From Linepithema humile (taxonomy: Eukaryota; Arthropoda; Insecta; Hymenoptera; Formicidae), in contig NC_090130.1 in assembly GCF_040581485.1 (NCBI RefSeq), positions 4,464,001-4,528,000 of the forward strand: a stretch of 64,000 nt of DNA. Reading direction: 5' to 3'. Positions 37,040-51,743 of the stretch are shown here, in pieces. Numbering within the stretch: the stretch's first letter is position 1; the number at the start of each line of letters is the position of its first letter. The notes beneath the pieces were generated by a model. It did no database searches, was not told the DNA's origin, and worked only from the letters and a program-made list of their open reading frames with translations. Both the position numbers and the translations under genes were made by a program.

Positions 37040-40000
37040 AAAATATCCAGACATTTTCTGGCATTTTGGAAATCCCGAGAATGTGAGGAATGATGTAGAA
37101 GTTAAAATAACGCAATGCATTCTTGCGTCGGGGGATTTGAAGGTATAGAAGTTCTGAACTTTTTCTCGATATATATTTTTACACAATTATAATATTTTGA
37201 AAGTTAGAATTACATGATAATTCAAATTGTTCGCAGAATCTCACTAATATTATATGTTGATATATTTAAATGTAACGCTGAAACAGCGCAATTTGTTCGC
37301 GGCAATTTGGAAACGAAAAAATGAAGGATAACAAATCACAGAGAAATCAATTTGTATTATCATATCTCTCGCGTGTGTATCAACTCGGAAGTAAACGATA
37401 AATTGCAATTGTAACATAGAGACATACCTGCGCCCTTTAATGTAATACCAAGTATCACGTAATCACGAACGTGTTCCTTGGATCGATGGGCGTTACGTCG
37501 AACGTGGATCGCTTGCCGATTTTGCTGATAAGATAGAACATACCGCTACAAATTCATAGCGCGTGCCGTCTCATATCGTGGAATTTCAATTCGGAAAAAT
37601 CTGTTAGCCATATTGCTACCATATACCTGTCATGCACAAAATTTCATTAAACCCGACAACTCGGTATGACAGCTTTTTTTTTAGAGAGCTCGTGAACTGT
37701 TATATTGAATCTACTGTTTACTAAATTAACGAACACATGTGTAATTTTTTTTTTTAATATTTTAAAACTGATTTTTTTTAACAAAAACCTTAAAACATAT
37801 ATAATTTTTAAATAATGAGCGACTGGAAAGAAATAATTTTTTTATAAATTAATTTCTCTCTTCTCTTTCTTCCCTAGCGAATAAATTAAAAATTTGTTAA
37901 AGTGAAATTTAAAATACGATGTTGTGCCGACTTTTTGGAAAAGTTGACTTCGAATTTATGAATCAATTTATAAATGATATTTGTCCAGATATTTTACAAA
38001 CACATCACATTTTATATTATTTTCTTTACTTTAAGCATTCCGGTCAATGCACAAACAAAAATATAAAACAATTTAAATAACTTACCTACAATTTCATTTA
38101 AATTTACACGAAATTTACATTTACTTATTAATAATTTCACAAAATTATGTCAATTGATTCATTATGCTTTACCTCGAATTTTCGTATTTCACCTTTCATA
38201 TTGCTAATTATGATTAAATGGAATTCGCACGACTGCGATTAATTAAGTCATTGCAGATGCGATTTACGTATTTCGAGCTTATCTGAAGACGCTCTACTCT
38301 ACTGATAGCTCATCAATAATTAATTTCCAGATCCAGTTGCTTACTCAATTGATTTGTCCTACTAAACGAGAATTACAGAAGAGATAATTATATAAAAAGC
38401 AAAATAATATGTCAAGCTAACAACTCCAAGCGATATTTGATTAATATTAGAATGCTTAGATGATACATCGGTCTTGAAAACTATGTCAACTGTATAATTT
38501 GAAAGCGGAATTACGAGCGAAAAGGAAAATTCGACGCTTTATTTGAGATCGCACGGAGTTCCTGTTATTGTGTGCTGAGATTCGAGATTGCGCTGAACTC
38601 GAATTATACAATCTTTCGAAAGCTTCTTTCTTTCCTCTGAAATTCCTTCCACATGTCCTAGTTCTATATATCACAACTCGGCTTTTCAATTAAAAGCCGC
38701 GCACTGACGTAGCCGAGTCGGAATTATTCCGACGCGCAGTTATAAGGTCAAACTACGGTACGGAGGGGTCGGAGAACAAACCGTGGGTGTGTTCTATGTG
38801 TTAAATCTCACATCAATAAAATCGTCAGTTCCCAGACTCCCCATCCCTTGCGCTTCAATATCGGGTTCGCGCATATATACGTAGGCGCGGCCACACACGC
38901 GCGTGCCTACACGCATGGGCGCAATTGGGATAAGTAACACGCAGTTCGATTGGTCCGTTTCTCAAAGGTCAGGTCCATCGGGAAAAAAAAGTTATTCGCA
39001 CGCTTCACGTCACTTGCCGTGCAATTTATTTCGCGCTACCTAAACTTCTGAACCGCGATATGTATTGATTTATCATCAATCGTGTAATTTATTTATTACA
39101 ATCACTATTTCTTAGCAGATTTTAAATTTCATTAAGTTCTTAGTGTGACTTTGAAAAGAAACATTATTAAAATTAAAATATTTGCGGAAAACCGTTTTTA
39201 ATTATCTTTTTGTGCAATAATTTACTTTTTATGTTTCATTTTTATGCCAGCTGTATGTCAGATTAAAAAATGTGTTTGGTGAGAAGTAATATTATTATTT
39301 ATATTATGTATTTATATTATGCGGAGGGGATTTGTTTTAGTTAAATACAATTCACTAGCTGATATTAACACTTTATTGTGAAAAATAATTCGGTAATGCA
39401 AAACGCCGTACTAAATCCATGCAAATTCGTTAATTCAAATAGATAGTATACAATAATATATTAATAAAATTGACCGTCCGTACGTTAATAGACTGTTTAA
39501 TCTGTTGCATATATTTATACGCAGTCATGTTGCTCACGTGTTGAACACATTTATAACGCTAATGTATCTCTGATCTGTTATCTTTATCTGCTCTTGTGCT
39601 TAACTATTTCTATTCTTAATCGTTCCAAATCGAAGTCTGACTTGGCGGCTTATATGAAAATCACGATTTCTAGAAAGCAAGAGCAAAAACGGAACGTGCG
39701 CTAGATGAGAAAAATCGCCCATTAAATCAGCGCAGTTAGAGATATTAACTCAGCAATGATCATGACTTAAGATAATGACGATTGGTCGGCTCGGTTGAGG
39801 GGATAACGAGCGTCTTCCGCCGACAATTGCATGACGGTCCATTTGTAAGTTACTCTGATCGCAAGTAGAAGACACCCGCGTCTTGTCGCACAGGATGCAC
39901 TCGACAATCTGTTGATTCGTCGCGCCCGAATACTCGACGCGCATTCAACAATCGAAAGTTCTGACTCTCGCTCGGACCCAACTCGCAGCTATACATATTC

Positions 40001-43000
40001 AGCCCGCTTCCATTTAAATCAGAGTTCAAGGTCGTCTAGATTCTACGCACTCACGGCAATAATGATTTATTGCAGGCCAGATAGGATGATTACGCTCCAG
40101 AATTCGTTCGCACCGACATTTCCGCAGCAGTTTTATCGCGATTGAGTTTTTAGATCGCCGGTTAATAAAAGTCGGGAGAGCGCAGCGCCGACGGGGAAAA
40201 AGATTCGCCTGCGGCAACAATTTCAAAAATTGTGAAAAATTGCTAATTACGTATAATTGAAACGATGGAGGATAAAGGACTTTAATTTTTAACGGTGTAT
40301 CGCTCCCTTCGCCAAGTATGATTAAATCCGTCTATGTAATTGAATATTATATTATTATTTAAATTAATGAAAAATACAACAACCTTATGCAATATGCAAA
40401 AATTATGCGTTGTTGAAAGCAATATTCAACATACCGTTTAACAAGTTCATTACTGTGTAAAATATATTTGATATATTGCATCAGAATGTAATATTAAATT
40501 AATTCTGTTCATTGTTTTAGAAAATTAATATAACTGATTTGATTTATTAGTGGTCACTATAATTAACAAACGATAAATCTTTTAAAACGAGGAACGAATA
40601 AATTACCCCGGTAATACAAATTCAAAATTTTGCTTAGCATATAGAGCTACTTTGTTCATAAGAACTTGACGCGAGTCTGAGGAATAATTAATTATCTTTC
40701 GGTAACCGCAGCATGATTCACCGCAAGCAGAAACCACTCCCTTGCTTTAATTGATCTCAATTTTTAATGTTAACGAGCAAGCAGTATTTGGTAGCTCGCT
40801 GGAATTCACGCATTAATCGGTGCTTTCATTTTGCCTTTGTAATCCACGGACCCGCAATGCCAGAAGTGTGTTCTATGTATTCCCTTTGTAGTTCGTCCAT
40901 GAATACTACATTGACTACTACTGGTTAACGATCGCTAAATTCCAGTGAGCAAATGAATAAACGCGTCACACGATGAATTACCACGCTATCATGAATTCTG
41001 CGCGCTTTTCGCGCGCGCTCGGCAAAATAATAAATAATGCGACACAAATTCTGAAAGATGGCGGCTCATAAGAGGTAATATTTCAAATCGGAAAGCAGAG
41101 ATACTCTCTTAAATAAGATATACTTTTCACATATCGGAAAAATATATGAATTTTGTTACATAATAAATGACACCGAGGATAGATTTTACATCTTCTGTCG
41201 TTCGAATATAATACTCGATATACTATGATTCTATTGCTCTTCTCTCTCTCTCTCGCGAGCGCGCTGATAGTTAATAATTAATCAAAGTACATTCGACTAA
41301 AATATACATAGAGCACAAAATAGAAGAACGATTAATAAAGGAAGAGTCTAGATCTCTATCTATATCTAAGATAATTATAAATATAATTTAACTATAACTG
41401 TTCGATAAGATTTCGATGATTTTATCCAAGATTAAAGTCGACTGTTATTTTTACATCTCCGCGAGAAATGTTACATTTCCGTATCTTTGCATAATTTACC
41501 TTCCGGCGAACGAAAAATTTTCCACAACGACGTTGCTGTAATTTAATAAATCTCGTCATCAACAAGAGTTACCGAAAAAAAACTCAAAATCGTTACGGCG
41601 TAAGGAAATCATGTGTGTCAGGAATTAAAATCTTACGGCGTAGTCCTTTCTTATTTTGTCGGGCTTTCGACGTGATAAGAAAACAAGATCGATATATGTG
41701 CTCCGGCGAATAACGAGATTACCGACGACCAAGATTCAACTTTGCAACTCGCACGGGAAGGATCGCGACACGCCGGGCGTATCGTAAATTTAATAAAGTC
41801 GTTGGCGATTGGGCAAGCATTTTTCTGCGAAACAGGACGCGAGGCCGAGACGAAAGACGGGGATAGAATCGGAAATTGCGAAGCAGGCTAAACGAAAATA
41901 ACCGGGGCCGGCATGCAGGTCATTGTTTACGTCACCAGGCACCCGCAACCTTTATTCGGCACTTTTCCACGATGGTCCTTCTTCATCTGCACACAGATCC
42001 CACTCTGACGGAAATCGGCGCGCCCTGACCTTTCATTCGCGGACGCGATTATAGCCGCAGCTCGGGATATGCAATTTTTAGGCTGTCTTCTTGTCCCTCA
42101 CAGCGACATTCTTTATTTTTTTATCGGACAATCTAAAAAGTCGATCTGCTGGATTTGCTTTGTCATTCGTGTGCTCGCTTAGAACGGCGTGATGATCGAA
42201 GGACGAAGTTTTGTGTTGCATATGCTTGAATGTTTATATATATAAATGCATAAATTTTTTTATCAAATCGTAATTTTGCAATTAAAAGTTATCTTGCGAG
42301 CAAATATACGAGTAAATGCAGGACAAAACTTTTTCGTCAATATTATGTATAAATAAAAAATCGGAATCTCGCGGCGCTTCGCTTTTATCATTATTCACGT
42401 AACGTAGCGGATTATTAAAAAATACAAGAGCCATTATTCCACTTGTCATCCGTTGACAAAGTGTCTGTGAACACATGTCATTTGATCGCTCCTCGAAAGT
42501 TTTTGGTCGTCCTAACCGATTACAAGCTAATGCGTCTACGACCTTCCATTATCCGGGAGCGGTTCTCCGTTTGCGGGAGCGATCACGTAGATTCGCCAAG
42601 CCGAATCGCTTGCGTGTACCACCCCAGCGATTCCGTGCCCGGGTAGATTCGTAAGAAATCGATACGCGGCGAACCTGCCACCTGCTGGCAGCCGCGGTCC
42701 ACCCCTCGTGCAGGTTACGGCGGTGGCTTCTTTGCGTTCATTCCCAGGACACAGAGGCCAACCCCTTAGGAGTCCAGGGGCTTTCCCCGGGATCGCGGAT
42801 AAAAGCCTCGAGCCGTCCATCGGCTCGATACGATCGTCCTTGGCGCAGCCAGCCTCTCGCTACCTGCCTCCGTCATTTCCCTAAACAACGACCGCGAGCT
42901 GTCGGGGACGGGCGGGCTCCCTGCCGCTATGCGAAATACGATATGGATACAGATGCGATACGCATGACGAAATTGCCGATGCGTCTGATGCATGCCGAGT

Positions 43001-46000
43001 CTCGCCGAGGACTCGGAGCGAATGAATAATTTCGCGACAATTCAATTAGTTCAGTACGACGAAGCGTTCTGTGCATAACGTCGCGCATATCTCGGGTAAA
43101 GAATCTTTTTGTCAAACAAAATGGCATTCATATCTCGAAATGCCATACGCGGAAATGAAAAATTCTGCACAAGTTTGTCATGTGCTTTGTATAATAAAAA
43201 TACGCGAATTAAACATTTCTTAAAAAACGGCACGCAAATTGAAAAAAAGAGATATTAATCCACATTGTGCGATATATTTTTTTGTTATGAATGTTATGAA
43301 TGGAATATAAATGAATTAATTTAGATAGAGCAATTTTTGTGCAGCAAAATGAAAAATCACTCTCAATTTTCTGTTCACTCTGCTCACACAACAAAACGAT
43401 ATTCGAGTAATTCTTTCATCTTTAAATTCTTTGATCAATTTTGAAGCGATTTTACGTACACAAAAGCGTTAAAGCACCAACAATTTTTGAGTTTTAACCG
43501 AGATTGCAGGACTCATGCAAATTAAACTCTTTTTAAAATAAATAAATTTTTCTCTAAAGACTCTTTATTGTAACAGACTTTTATTGCTTCTGACAGATGA
43601 CGAATATCGAATAAAAAATCCGATATTTTGTTATAAAAAAATTGTTTAATAGATAAAAAAGTAAATTAGTAAAATGTATCAAAAGATATATTTTATATTA
43701 CAATATTATCATAACATAATTAATAATTAATAAAACTATATTGTTATTTTGTTATTTCAAACTTCAAATCTTGTAACCACGCTAAATTTTGTGTTTTTAA
43801 TCGAAATAAAGCATGTACATGAATTACAAAAAAATCATAGAATCGATTGTTAGACAGGCAGCAGTTTACTGAATGACATCCTTCGCAGATGACATTTGAG
43901 TTCTAACTATAAATAAAACGGCGAACTGGAACACGAGCTGTAAATGTGACAAATAAATCTGCTAAATATACATCATGGTCCGTAGCCTGTATTTGAGTAT
44001 TGACTATCTCGTTTTGACATTTAAATAATAGATCGAGATCTAAATATATAAATCAAAAGAATCGTAAACCGAAAGCGTTTCATATTTATCAATATTTAAT
44101 CGTGATATTTTTATAATTGTCTCTCTCATAAATGCTAAAACATTCGGCTATAATTTTTATATAGTAACTTTACTGACTCTAAAGACTGACTATTATATAT
44201 TTTTTAACTTTTATATTTAATAATTTTAAAAATAAATTATAGATTTAATATTTTTAAGTCTAGTGGCAAAAAGCAGTTGAAATACATATTGTATAAAGTG
44301 TAATTGCATTGTAATCATGCAGATATCATATAACATATTGCGTATTACTTGATATGTGATATGTAAATTATAAATGCATGCTGGGTTCGCTTTTGAACTT
44401 TCTCTAATTTCTCTGTGTTCGGTCGAAAGAATATTCTAGTTTCTGTTTCACTCTGCTGTCCCCCTTTGTGTTCATCTCGCAAACGACGTTAACGAGCGTG
44501 ACGACACGCAATAAGCGCTCGGCGTTAATTTCGAAAGACAGTTTTCGTCAAGCATACAGATATATCTCCATATTTCTATATTAAGAAAATGTATAATTAA
44601 ACGCGATGCTTAAGCAAAAAGGATACAGTTGTCACAACTCCCTTTTGTTCGCTGCTTTTTTTTTTCACTGCCGCTATCGCTTTATCAACGAAAACTCTTA
44701 ACAGAACACTGACGCTTCGCGTCTCTGCTTTTTCATCGCGATGAAGTACATATGCCTACGTACTCCTGCGCACAATATGAAAAGCAGTTCAAACTTCTTG
44801 AACTTCTTGAATTGCGACAAGAGAGATTAAACAGAAAGCTCTGAACACAAGAGAGATTAAAACAAAGAGAAAGGGTTAAAAGAGGGAGAGAACAACGAAA
44901 CTATTGCTCTATTTCCACGTAATTGTGCCTTTATAAAAAAATGTATCGCCGACACGAAAAATTACTTTCAATTGATATACAATATGCGGGACAGTTTGCT
45001 ATTTGTCAAAATGTTATCTGCACTTTTTCTTGTTTTTTCCTTAAAAAAAAAAAAAAAAAAAAAAAAAGCGTCTGCGCAAAATTTAAATGAAATTTTGGGA
45101 GTAGAACCGTTTTGGAAGTTTCGCCCTAGTTTTCGGTGCGAAGAGTTCTTATAAAAATTCTCATTGAGTGCCCGTGCGGCTTATTTCTCGCGACGTGCTG
45201 GTGCGGGTAATATGGGACGGGAGCGTTACCGGAGCGAACTCCTCCAAGTCTGAAAAGATTAAACAGGGAGGGAAAGGAAAACGGTTCAGCGCGGCCGTAC
45301 GAGAGGCGCGTCAGTTTATACGAAGACACGAGGAGCAGTTGCGGGTGTTGCGCCCGCACAGATATTGATCGCTCGGGTCACGCAACAGGCTGCTTGTCAG
45401 GACACCACTCGTCAGCTTGTGCTCCAAGGTAGCAGCCTGCTTGAAGGACCCTCCACGGTAACCCGCGGAGTCGAGAACCCGCAATAATTTATAAGACGAA
45501 GCTTGTCAGTGGCGCATCCGACGATCGAACGTATACAAGCCGTGTACACACCGCTCGGCCGGCATCTCCGTGCCGATTTGCCGGCAATGTCGATCATATT
45601 GACGTTATTTAACAAACGTCTGTCCCGTCCGCGGTCAGTCAATCGCCTACTGGCGAGCTCGCACGGGAGGAATGGATAATTCATGCGTAATATGGCAGAA
45701 GGGTCTTTTTATTCCACAAAACGATCGTTTTATGTAAAAGATACAAGGTGTCTTTTATCGAACTCCTAAAGCTTTCCCTAGGGAAGGGGAGGGGGGAAAG
45801 AAGTTCGTATCATTTTACGTCATAAGAGTATAACTTAAGACGTAGCAATAGATCAATACTGTTATCTGTCTGGTTTCCGTCTGGATTATTGCAAAGCACG
45901 AAATAATCTCTGCGATTTCCCTGTACGAATTGCTCGAGTATGAACGAACGGTCGAAAGACACAGCAGGAGCAATATCTGAAAAGAAGCAGCTCGACTTTG

Positions 46001-47800
46001 AAGACGAGCCGTTTCACGCATGATCGAAATCGCGTCCCCGATAACGGAGTGAGCAGAGCCCCTTTCGCAAGACCGAGTTCTTACTTCATCCTTCCGCACG
46101 GCGCAGCTTTCACACAAACCGCACGTTTCCATTCATCTGTCATTTTCTCTCCATCATTTATTCGGAGTGTCGGTCAACCATGCCTTCGATCGAAATGTAG
46201 CGAGTCGTGAGATAAAGCGCATTATCTATCTCGAATTAAACTTTTCATTACTTTATCTGAACCGTGTGTCCTAGATATCGCAATTCTTCAATAATTTGAT
46301 CGTTTTGATTAATTAGATTTTACGAGAGTTTTTATACCGCGCAAAATATAGAAACGATATCAGATGTATAATGATTTATTGATTAGTTATTGGTTTCTTG
46401 TGTTATATTTCTTAAAATGGAATTTTTGTAGACTATCTAGAGTTTATTTTGATAATTAAATTGCGTTGTTAAATACTATTGTATTAATACTTATAGAATA
46501 AAGTTAATTTAATATCGTAATATTAAATATTATTACGTTAAAATGCTTTTATAACAAATATCTGACTTTAATTTTAACTTTGCATTTAAATCTTTTTTGC
46601 TCTGAATTTTAATACGTTGTTCTGAGATTTATGTTTGCTCATTTTTGAATAATGAAAAAGCATTTCTCTCTAGTTGCGTTTAATTTAAAGTCAACACAAA
46701 GTAAACTCAACACTTTAAAAATTGGAGCGTGTTTTTTAAAGAAAACTTACTAATAATCTCAAAATTACACGTTTATTAAATGTGAAATTATTAAAATTAA
46801 ATAGAATTTTAAAAAAAATTTAAAATATTTGAAATTGATATATTTGACAGACATAAAATATGTGTAATAATTACTAAACGTTAACTAGAATTATTTGAAA
46901 CATTCTACATATTCATTCAAGACAACATTTGTATAACTATGTACATATTTAAACATGCAGATTTAAATGGACATTTATATTTTAGTTTAGTTTAAATCAA
47001 ATATATTCATTTATTATATATACTTAAGAACTTATAAACGCATTAAAAATCTTATAACATTTTTGAAATAAAAACCGATAATGTGTAGACTCAAGTCAAA
47101 CAGTCTCTTAACTTAACAATCATTATTTTTCAAAAATCTCTTTATAAATAAAATAATTTTAATAATAAATAAATGTTAATAAATAGACAAAAAACGCGGT
47201 TTTTAAATTAGTAAAAATTATACATTTAAAGCTTTGAATATAAATTTTAGATTTATAGAAAATTAAAACATGAATAATTAAAAAAAATTATGTATATTAT
47301 TATTGATAATATAAATATTTAATTTTATTTATCATTTGATGATACTTTCATTATGTTTGCAAATTTGCTACAGAGAGCAGTACTTGACAGCCTATCACTT
47401 ATGCTTATCACTTATGCTTACAAATTATTCTTTGTCATTCTTTCGTATAATCTTTAATGTAGAGGTATCTTGTTTCATATGTACAAATTGTATAATTCTT
47501 ATATTGAAGTAGCTAAACAGAAATATACTTTTTTTATTTCTTTTTTGGCTCAAAGTTGATAACCCTTGCGCATTTTATTAACATAAGTACTATAATCGTA
47601 AAAGAAAATTTATAATTCTGTTGGATTAATAAAAAGAGATTTAACTATTTAACTATTTAAGATGTCTAACTAAAATAGCATTTAGAACTCCGCAGGATTG
47701 AAATGGATTGAAACTCATTTGTATCGACTGGCAAATGACGTACATCTTTAGTTCACCTTTTTCGAACTATCAGACAGCGTTACTGTCGGAGACTTCACGC
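37040..47800. other. Intergenic stretch with CpG-rich patches
   Basis: I see no supportable gene. CpG-rich patches occur at about 38700-39000, 39750-40200, 41540-42080, 42440-43010, 45150-45690 and 45960-46210, separated by AT-rich DNA. A CT tract lies at 41238-41255 and an A25 run at 45043-45067. The patches contain unconvincing frames on both strands. Distal promoters, enhancers or leader exons of Ace are possible. Confidence 0.4.
45043..45067. repeat. Poly-A run, 25 bases
   Basis: An uninterrupted A run. No upstream coding remnant or polyadenylation signal suggests a processed retrocopy. Confidence 0.95.
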
Positions 47801-47939
47801 TTGATACTCCGTTTGACGATCTTGTTTAATACTGTTCCGTGTTTTTACGTGTCACCGGTACTTGCCACGCGTGTATTTACGTGAGGAAATTTTCAAAGAT
47901 TTTTTTCTCCTAACAGAGAGTGCACGAAGATTAACGAAT
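47770..47939 (+). promoter_or_regulatory. DAD1 promoter and 5' UTR region
   Basis: CpG content rises just upstream of the DAD1 start. Two TACGTG elements (near 47846 and 47878) flank a CCACG at about 47875. ACGTG cores are bound by bZIP factors such as XBP1 and ATF6 in other animals. Any unfolded-protein-response role here is inference, and the transcription start is not visible. Confidence 0.3.
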
Positions 47940-48522
47940 ATGGCGGCATTAGCAGTATTATATAAATTTTGGTTGGAATACACAAAAAATACACCCAAGA
48001 AACTCAAGATTATTGATGCATACTTGTTGTATGTCTTCTTGACGGGTGTTACCCAATTTGTATATTGTTGTCTTGTCGGCACCTTTCCCTTCAACAGTTT
48101 TCTCAGCGGTTTCATATCCTGTGTATCCTGTTTCATTCTAGGAGGTAATAATAATATTACTTACATTTGCAGCACTCTATTTACTCATCATTTGTCTGCA
48201 GCTGACAAATTTGAAATTTCTTGGCATATTGATAACAAATACATTTACAGGAGTATTTTCTTATTTTGTTTATTATATAAAGAATAATATGAATCTAAGT
48301 ACATTATCTTATGCATAGAGTATTTATGAAGATTTATCTTTTTATATGTTTGTAAACAGATCATCTAATATAGTTGTATATTTTGTTTCAGTTTGTCTTC
48401 GATTGCAAGTTAACCCACAAAATAAAAGTCAGTTTCATGGCATAAGTCCAGAAAGAGGATTTGCGGACTTTATTTTTGCACATATTATTCTACATATTGT
48501 TATTATGAACTTTATTGGTTGA
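47940..48522 (+). CDS. DAD1: DAD1, oligosaccharyltransferase subunit
   Basis: Two exons, 47940-48144 and 48392-48522, giving 111 residues (the family is usually 112-113). The product is the small subunit of the oligosaccharyltransferase complex (yeast Ost2), which transfers lipid-linked glycans to Asn in the ER membrane. It is also known as defender against cell death 1. The protein starts MAALAVLYKFWLEYTKNTPK, has hydrophobic spans at about 29-50, 52-68 and 93-111, and ends with the conserved ISPERGFADFIFAH block and a C-terminal MNFIG. The intron interrupts the Val codon after CFILG (phase 1), with donor GTAATA and acceptor TTTCAG. The frame remains open 26 codons above the chosen ATG, but family length and the MA start fix 47940. 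It lies tail-to-tail with AMFR. Confidence 0.95.
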
Positions 48523-48650
48523 AGTACATGGCTACGATGAAATAATTAAGACGAATCAACATTACATACCATTTTAGAGAGTAAATTATTTCTGATACAT
48601 AATGCTACGCTTTTGTATTTGCGATTGTGAATCATGACTCATAATCAGTG

Positions 48651-48656
48651 AATAAA
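48651..48656 (+). terminator. Polyadenylation signal for DAD1
   Basis: A canonical AATAAA 129 bp downstream of the DAD1 stop codon, the first one after it. Confidence 0.6.
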
Positions 48657-50043
48657 ATTTATGAAAATAGTTACAATTATGTTTTATCTTGCTTCTCATT
48701 TTTAACGGAGGAATGCGATAATGTGAAATTATTAAAGATTTTTAATCTCTTGCTCATTAATATAAATGATTAAATTTATATACTATTGGGACATATGTAT
48801 ATGTATAAACAAAAATGTAACAAATGCTTATAAAAATGTTTTAATTTTTTAATTGTTGTTAATGTCATTATCGACGAATAGTGGACTATTCCTCATTTAT
48901 GTTTGTGGACTATTTCTCATTATTGTTCTGTGATAATAAAAATCATTATTTACATATTACTTCATGTTTCTTATAGGTCTCGACATACATTAATTTTCAT
49001 TTATTGCAAAAATACTCTGTATTACATCCATAAAGTAATGGTTTTTTTCACAAGTTTTATGAGGTAATAATGACAGATTGGATGTCATTCACGATTAGTA
49101 GAACTAACAGTTAATGCAATTGTTCCTTTTTTTAAGATAAAATATAAATTTTATTTTTTTATGAAACTTACCACAAGCTTTTGATTTAATTTGTCATGTT
49201 AATGGAAATTATTATTTTGACATATTAGAATAATTATAAAAAAATGTTTTATTAATCTGTACACACAAATTGGCTTGTGAACTATATAAAATTATGTAGG
49301 AATTTTATATAGTTTGGGAGAATAAGTAAACGATATAACTACAACAATCTATAATACATTTTATTTATATTACTGGTTGTACAATTCCAAATAGGGGATA
49401 GATATTATATTACTATGATAGAAGAGAAACAGGACACCTCATGCTCATATTTACAAAGGTCCTAAGGAAAAACTTATACTATGAAAGGTATAGCTTCAAG
49501 AGATTTAGAAAAGCATTATTATACTGTTTTTAACACGCTAAACAAACGGGATATTATCTCAGAAACAATATAATTTAAAGCTCTTTCATTTATGAAAATA
49601 CTCATTTTTATACACACATATGTTATTTACACACATAGGCAATTAACGAGGATTAAGATAAATTTAATTTTTTTGTTTCAATATATATAAACGCTAGATT
49701 TTTCTATAAAACAAAAAAAGTAATTTAAATATTTCGAAGTATAACTATGATTAACACAATATTATAAGAGAGTTATAATAGAAATAGTAAATTTCGTATG
49801 TGGAGACATGCCATATGCAGAAGATCGCCTGAAATGAATATTGCCTTACAATGGTTTATCACTTATTTCCTATTTATGCGCAACTTAAAAGTCGATCAAA
49901 TAAATAGCTTGATGAATGTTGAATAAAGTTTTAGCACAGCGATGGATGTCGGTGTCGTTACTGAAATAGGTTCTCGTCATCTGTTAGATGCGGACATTTG
50001 CATGAATCTAATTCTTTTACAATGTATGAATATCATACAAATA

Positions 50044-50095
50044 TACAGGGTGTCTCACATTATGATCGCAAGTTGTGGGTTGGGAATACCCTGTA
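50044..50095. repeat. 52-bp unit bounded by 8-bp inverted repeats
   Basis: TACAGGGT at 50044-50051 and ACCCTGTA at 50088-50095 are exact reverse complements and bound a short unit starting TACAGGGTGTCTCACATT. This resembles the termini of short insect repeat elements. It sits 40 bp before the GTGGT array. Confidence 0.5.
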
Positions 50096-50135
50096 CATAT
50101 TTATCTGCAAATATATACGAGTACATATATGTAGT

Positions 50136-50200
50136 GTGGTGTGGTGTGGTGTGGTGTGGTGTGGTGTGGTGTGGTGTGGTGTGGTGTGGTGTGGTGTGGT
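50136..50200 (+). repeat. (GTGGT)13 pentanucleotide microsatellite
   Basis: Thirteen perfect GTGGT units, with single degenerate units (GTAGT, GTCGT) at either edge and then a GT-rich tail. Confidence 0.95.
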
Positions 50201-51743
50201 GTCGTGTGTGTGTATGTGTGTAAATATAAGTAAACGTATCAAATTTTATCACATAATCAAGCTAGGAAGCTGTATTGTTATTACTAACAAAATACATAAG
50301 TTGTATTATTATGAAAATAAATAAAATGGACCATTAAAATATAAAAATATACTTCATCAAACTTATTAGGATTTAGATTAAATAATATGGTATGTATAAA
50401 TAGGTTAATAATTAAGAGTAACTACATGTCCAAGTATAATAAGAATTTACTCATAATTAGAGCCCGGAAGTTCGTGAGGTTTTACAATAGATTTTCTCAG
50501 AGACCAATCACTTCATTTAACATATCTCTCTTTTTTTTGTGATTAATGTTATTTATACAAGACAATATAATTTTAACTGAACATAGCATGTGATGGATAT
50601 CATATCGCAAAAAATAACGATTAAAATAGATATAATTTTTATTTTTTATTCTAATATTATAAATATGCAATAAAGGATTTTGTATCGATTGGTTACGTTT
50701 TGCTCATACATCAATAAACACAAAGATTATTATCGCATATCTAATATTCAGAACTCTATGAAACTATATTAACTTTAATATTCGATATTATATATTAAAT
50801 GTTCTGAGAAGATTCATTTCTAAATCTCACAAACTTCCAAACCCGCTCGTTACATACGAAACTGTGTTCTATACAAGATTTACAACTTGTTACTATAATT
50901 TTCGCGTTTGTGCGAAACAAGTTTATTTTTTTTTATTTTTTTTTTTTTTTTTTTTTTTTACAAGATACAATCAGCAATCTAAGATTCAAATGTAGCAACT
51001 AAACATGTACCTTAACATAAAAAAACAGATACAATTCTGAAACATAAATATATCTATGTTTTGTCCGAAATATTTGACAGATTAAAAAACTTTCTATTTT
51101 AGTTTATTTTTTTGTAATGGAATATATTCATAATGAAATATGAAAAATATCTCAGAAATCCAACTTGATTGAACATTATACAAATATGTTCTTATATACC
51201 AGAATGTATCTTTAGAATGGCTGCGTTGCATCGCGGAACCAAAAATCTTACATTTTATATTTTTCTTACGGATGAATCATTGATCACTGCGTGTTACAAG
51301 TCAATATATATATATTTTTTTACTCGTGCAATTCTTTCTTTTACTTTTTCAGCTATTAAAGCTCTGATGAGCATAAATGGATCTATGCTCATTGAATTGG
51401 CACGTTGTCACTTCTCAATTCATTTATGGCACTAAATATGTTAAGTTAAAAGAAGCACCGAATACATTCTTAAATTAATTTTGGTATAAATATTACAGTC
51501 AGAATACTCCGATCTATTTAAAAATCGTCAATTTCAGAGATCGTTTCACGGTCATCATTTTTCAAATCACATAAGATATCGTAGAGAAATAAAATGCTCT
51601 AAAATAAATATTCTAATTTACTTGTAAAGTAGGTGACAATGCAATTTATAGATTTTATCAAAGTCCGATGTAATTAATTTGTATCCTCAAATAATGAATT
51701 TTCCAAAGCGCATATATTACACCACTGTAGGCATTTCATAAGT

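Larger units (their letters stand above)
48660..51740. other. Region between convergent DAD1 and AMFR
   Basis: AT-rich 3' flanking DNA. It holds the GTGGT array at 50136-50200 beside a short inverted-repeat unit (50044-50095) and a T-rich run at 50926-50959. The frames across the array encode repeated WCGVV strings and are artefacts. No gene is supported. Confidence 0.5.

Noticed and set aside
36714..37148. Plus frames of 116 and 144 residues
   Set aside because: Most of their length is CT repeat, and the rest matches no known domain.
45043..45067. Possible retrocopy tail (A25)
   Set aside because: No coding remnant, polyadenylation signal or target-site duplication could be seen beside it.
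49942..50324. Frames with repeated WCGVV or TTPHH peptides
   Set aside because: Translation of the GTGGT array on either strand.
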